Of a stretch of 64,000 nucleotides of DNA, positions 61,381 through 64,000 are shown one piece after another. Numbering within the stretch: position 1 is the stretch's first letter; each line of letters begins with the position of its first letter. Origin of the DNA: Falsiroseomonas sp051859025 (lineage in GTDB: Bacteria; Pseudomonadota; Alphaproteobacteria; Acetobacterales; Acetobacteraceae); the NCBI RefSeq assembly GCF_051859025.1, contig NZ_JBHYGL010000002.1:62001-126000 (forward strand), written 5' to 3'. Under the pieces are notes generated by a model that saw only the letters and a list, made by a program, of their open reading frames with translations, made no database searches and was not told the origin of the DNA. The translations under genes were made by a program, and so were the position numbers.

Positions 61381-61803
61381 TCGTCCAGCACACCGCCTGC
61401 AGTGCCGGCGGCAGACAGCGCGGCGGTGATCCCGTTCTGGCCGAGGGGCAGTAAGGCGCACGCAGACTGCCATGGCGATCACCGCGGTCATCGGCAGTGC
61501 ACAGGCCGGGATAAAGCGCGGGGTGGTGGGTGACGTCGAGGCCCTGGCGCCGGGGCGGTAGCAGCGGGGGAGGATGTGGGCGCCTTTCTGGCCGTTCATC
61601 CGACCCGCCGAGAGCATCATGACGACGGTGCGGTCGTGGTCGTCGCAGGCGGCGTGCCGCTTCCGGTTCAGCCAGCCATGCGGTGTGCCTTCAGGGGGTG
61701 CTGTCGAGGGTCAGCCGATCAGGCTCACCGGTCCAGCCGGCCAGCGCCGCGACGATGCGGCTGAACACGCCCTGTTTGGCCCCGGCATCAGCTGGCGCTG
61801 AAC
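61380..61803 (-). pseudogene. Decayed IS5-family transposase
   Basis: On the minus strand the sequence reads GVFSRIVAALAGW, then DRLTLDSTP. After a one-base shift LKAHRMAG follows, then LNRKRHAACDDHDRTVVMML and GRMNGQKGAH. This order matches DDE transposases of the IS5 family (the LDST aspartate, the KAHR box, the second-strand HAxxD region). Frameshifts and stops break it, and terminal inverted repeats are not visible. Confidence 0.65.
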
Positions 61804-61867
61804 GCCTGAAAACTATTGAAACGAATGCCCGTGAGCCATCGCCTGGACGTGCCGCTACAGTGCCGGC

Positions 61868-62647
61868 ATGCAGATACGGCCGCAGGATATGGACACCTTT
61901 CCCTCCAGCCATGACCAGGCTTGTCACGTCGTTGTCGTCGAGGATGACCGAGAGATCGCCCTGCTCGTCTCCAGCTTCCTGACGCAGAATGGCATCAGCG
62001 TCACCCGCGCCAGCACGGACCGGCAGTTGCAGCGCGTCCTCCGCATGCAGAGCACCGACCTCATCCTGCTGGACATCATGCTGCCGGATGTCGACGGCCT
62101 GACCATCTGTCGGCGACTGCGCAGCACGCCCGAGACGCAGGCGATACCCATCATCGTCGTGTCCGCGCTCGGCAGCCAGTTGGACCGTGTGAAGGGCCTG
62201 GATACGGGCGCTGACGATTATCTGGTGAAGCCCTTCGCGCCAGAGGAATTGCTGGCGCGCATCCGCGCCGTCATGCGGCGGCATGCGCTGGTCGAACGGC
62301 GGGCGGAGGCCGCGCAGGAAGTGCTGGAGGCGGAGGGCTTCCGGCTCGATCTCCGGCGTCGGGCGCTTCATGACGCGCAGGGCGCCCGAGTTGCCCTGAC
62401 AGCGACGGAACTGGGTCTCCTCGTCATCTTCATGCGCCACCCACAGATGGTCCTGTCCCGCGACCAGATCGCGATGAAGCTGCACGGCCGGAATGCGGAG
62501 CCGCTGGACCGGTCGATCGACGTCGCCATCAGTCGGTTGCGCCGCAAGATCGAGCCCGACCCGCAAAGCCCCACGTTGATCGAGACCGTCCGCCACGGTG
62601 GATACGTCTTCACGCAGCCGGTCCGCACCCAGCCGGCCGGGTCGTAG
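61868..62647 (+). CDS. OmpR-family response regulator
   Basis: A 259-residue two-component response regulator. The receiver domain has the acidic pocket VVEDDRE, the phosphorylated Asp in LILLDIMLPDVDG and the Lys in DDYLVKPFAPEELLAR. The winged-helix DNA-binding domain at about 155-245 includes LTATELGLLVIFMRHP and DVAISRLRRKIEPD. ATG 61889 (MDTFPSS) is a possible later start. The sensor kinase follows after four bases. Confidence 0.93.
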   Translation: MQIRPQDMDTFPSSHDQACHVVVVEDDREIALLVSSFLTQNGISVTRASTDRQLQRVLRMQSTDLILLDIMLPDVDGLTICRRLRSTPETQAIPIIVVSALGSQLDRVKGLDTGADDYLVKPFAPEELLARIRAVMRRHALVERRAEAAQEVLEAEGFRLDLRRRALHDAQGARVALTATELGLLVIFMRHPQMVLSRDQIAMKLHGRNAEPLDRSIDVAISRLRRKIEPDPQSPTLIETVRHGGYVFTQPVRTQPAGS

Positions 62648-62651
62648 CGAC

Positions 62652-63965
62652 ATGCTGCGATTCCTGATGGCGACCACCGCGCGGCAGGTCGGATGCATCG
62701 TCGCCCTGGCGACGATCGGGTCGAACATCCTGGCCCTCTTCGCCTGGCTGCTGCTGTCGCCGGGCAGTGCCGTGCCGGGTTCTGTCCGCGCCTTCGCGGC
62801 GGATGTGGCGACCACGGCCGAGTTCCTGCGCCATACGCCACCGGATGCGCGGCCCGACCTGTTGCGACGCGCCGCCGGGCAGGCGTTCGACTTGCAGGAC
62901 CCGAACGCGCCGCCTGCCGATGGCTGGATCGACACGGTCCTGACCCGCGCGCTGAACGAACGCCTGGCGGAGCGCGCCATCGCTGCGCATGCCACGGTGA
63001 TGGCAGCCCCGCAGGCATGGTCCAGCCGTGGCGTCGTGGTGACGATCGACTTCAGTGATGGGGAGGTGACCCGCTTCGCGATCGGCGAGCCGCGGATGCG
63101 CAACGTGATCCCGAGCTTCCTGCTGCCGCCGACGCTGGGGGTTCTCCTGATCGGCGTGCCGCTGCTGCTCGTGATGCTCTGGGTCGCCTACTGGATGACG
63201 CGGCCACTCGATCGGCTAGCGCGCGCCGCATCGGCGATCGAGGCGGCCGGCCTCCAGGTAAGAGTGCCGGAAGGCGGGGCTCTGGAGGTGCGTCGGCTCG
63301 GGCGGGCCATGAACGGTCTCCTCGAACGGCTGCGGGAGGATGTGGCCGAGCGGGCGAAGATCATGGCCGGCGTGAGCCACGACCTGCGCACCCCGCTGAC
63401 ACGCCTCCGGCTCCGGGTGGAGACGGTGCAGGACGTGCGGCTGCGGCAGGCGCTCGGCGCCGACCTGGTGCTGATGGAGGGGATCGTCAGTTCGTCCATG
63501 GCGCTGCTGGAAGCGGATCTGCGACAGGAACCGCTGGAGGCGCTGGACATCGCGGCCCTGGCCAGCACCGTCTGCGATCAGTTTGCTGATGCGGGTTTCG
63601 ACGTGGCCTATGACGGCCCGCTGCATCTGGTTGTCCGGGCACAGCCCGTGGCGCTCGAACGGGCGCTCAACAACCTCGTCGAGAATGCCTGCAAGCATGC
63701 GCGCGGTGGCCGCCTCCTCCTGCGTGAGGAGGAGGGCGCCGTCCGCATCGTGGTGGAGGACCGTGGCCCCGGCATCGCAGAAGCTGACCTGCCGCACATC
63801 ACGGAAGCCTTCCGGCGGCCGCAGAAGAACGGCAATGGGTTCGGCCTTGGCCTGGCCATCGTGGCGAGCGTCGCCCGTGCGCATGGCGGCCAGTTGCGGC
63901 TGACCAACCGCAGCGACGGCGGGCTGGCAGCTGAACTTCGCCTGCCGGCGATGGAGGTCGCTTGA
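62652..63965 (+). CDS. Sensor histidine kinase
   Basis: A 437-residue inner-membrane kinase pairing with the OmpR-type regulator ahead. Two transmembrane helices (about 12-34 and 155-180) flank a periplasmic domain of about 120 residues. A HAMP domain follows (MTRPLDRLARAASAIEAAGL). The H-box is GVSHDLRTPLTRLRL; ATP-binding boxes are ALNNLVENACKHA, EDRGPGIAE and GFGLGLAIVASVARAHGG. Signal unknown. Its stop overlaps the next start as TTGA. Confidence 0.93.
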   Translation: MLRFLMATTARQVGCIVALATIGSNILALFAWLLLSPGSAVPGSVRAFAADVATTAEFLRHTPPDARPDLLRRAAGQAFDLQDPNAPPADGWIDTVLTRALNERLAERAIAAHATVMAAPQAWSSRGVVVTIDFSDGEVTRFAIGEPRMRNVIPSFLLPPTLGVLLIGVPLLLVMLWVAYWMTRPLDRLARAASAIEAAGLQVRVPEGGALEVRRLGRAMNGLLERLREDVAERAKIMAGVSHDLRTPLTRLRLRVETVQDVRLRQALGADLVLMEGIVSSSMALLEADLRQEPLEALDIAALASTVCDQFADAGFDVAYDGPLHLVVRAQPVALERALNNLVENACKHARGGRLLLREEEGAVRIVVEDRGPGIAEADLPHITEAFRRPQKNGNGFGLGLAIVASVARAHGGQLRLTNRSDGGLAAELRLPAMEVA

Positions 63966-64000
63966 ACCGCCTCCGCATGGCCGTGCTGGCCGCGACCGGT
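63962..64000 (+). CDS. Start of an exported protein (3' truncated by window)
   Basis: TTG at 63962 overlaps the kinase stop (TTGA) and opens NRLRMAVLAATG, which reads as the beginning of a signal peptide. Only 13 codons are visible. By position it may be a periplasmic protein cotranscribed with the two-component system, for example a binding protein. Confidence 0.4.
   Translation, partial: MNRLRMAVLAATG

Noticed and set aside
47205..64000. Right attachment repeat of the island
   Set aside because: No second copy of the tRNA-Ala 3' end was seen; it may lie outside the window or be too short to see by eye.
1..64000. CRISPR arrays, rRNA genes, complete insertion sequences
   Set aside because: No regularly spaced repeats, no rRNA sequence and no intact transposase with terminal repeats were found.

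Overview
The window is a very G+C-rich (roughly 70%) piece of an alphaproteobacterial chromosome. It is most like Acetobacteraceae of the Roseomonas type: synteny around dnaA-rpsT-echA-mutM/ubiE-coaBC-dut, several Bug-type (tripartite tricarboxylate) binding proteins, an ECF sigma/RskA/DUF4394 set, and genes packed with ATGA and GTGA overlaps. Species cannot be named from the sequence alone.

Layout. 1-2414: end of a surface-polysaccharide locus (two family 2 glycosyltransferases, the first cut by the window edge). 2437-6457: MFS exporter with a divergent AraC regulator, two small ORFs, and a radical-SAM DNA repair/modification protein ending in a clamp-binding-like peptide. 6671-8807: DUF4394 protein, anti-sigma and ECF sigma on the minus strand. 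9172-23145: a 13-gene plus-strand operon, nearly every junction overlapping, encoding a polar amino-acid type ABC importer, two paralogous flavin monooxygenase-like proteins, an HpaB-type hydroxylase, ureidoglycolate-lyase-like and polysaccharide-deacetylase-like enzymes, two deaminase-type amidohydrolases, an amidase, a dihydroxyphthalate-decarboxylase-like protein and, last, a protein carrying the catalytic signature of archaeosine synthase. It looks like an uptake-and-degradation pathway for an unidentified nitrogen-containing compound and is the most novel part of the window.

23232-33826 is the housekeeping block: dnaA, rpsT, echA and mutM on minus; ubiE, a thioesterase, coaBC and dut on plus, with an HpaC-like flavin reductase, a D-aminopeptidase-like hydrolase and an MFS protein inserted before dut. 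ubiB, often found here, is absent. 33951-47015 holds metabolic and envelope genes: two Bug proteins, a LigI-like lactonase, DoxX, LysR, a GMC oxidoreductase, MntP, PBP1A, a kinase-like phosphotransfer protein, a Phd/PIN toxin-antitoxin pair, Nudix, an EamA exporter, folD, DUF167 and YggT.

47129-about 61.8 kb is an integrated island. A tRNA-Ala(CGC) gene with a tyrosine integrase 66 bp behind it marks the left end. Inside are two small DNA-binding-like proteins, a broken and an intact parA, a frameshifted small ORF, a uracil-glycosylase-like protein, HAD and GNAT remnants, a complete type I restriction-modification operon (hsdM-hsdS-hsdR), a lipoprotein, a WYL-domain regulator of the BrxR/CapW kind with an inverted repeat touching its start codon, a long hairpin, and a decayed IS5-like transposase. 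No matching right attachment site was found. The window ends with an OmpR-type two-component system and the first codons of a further gene.
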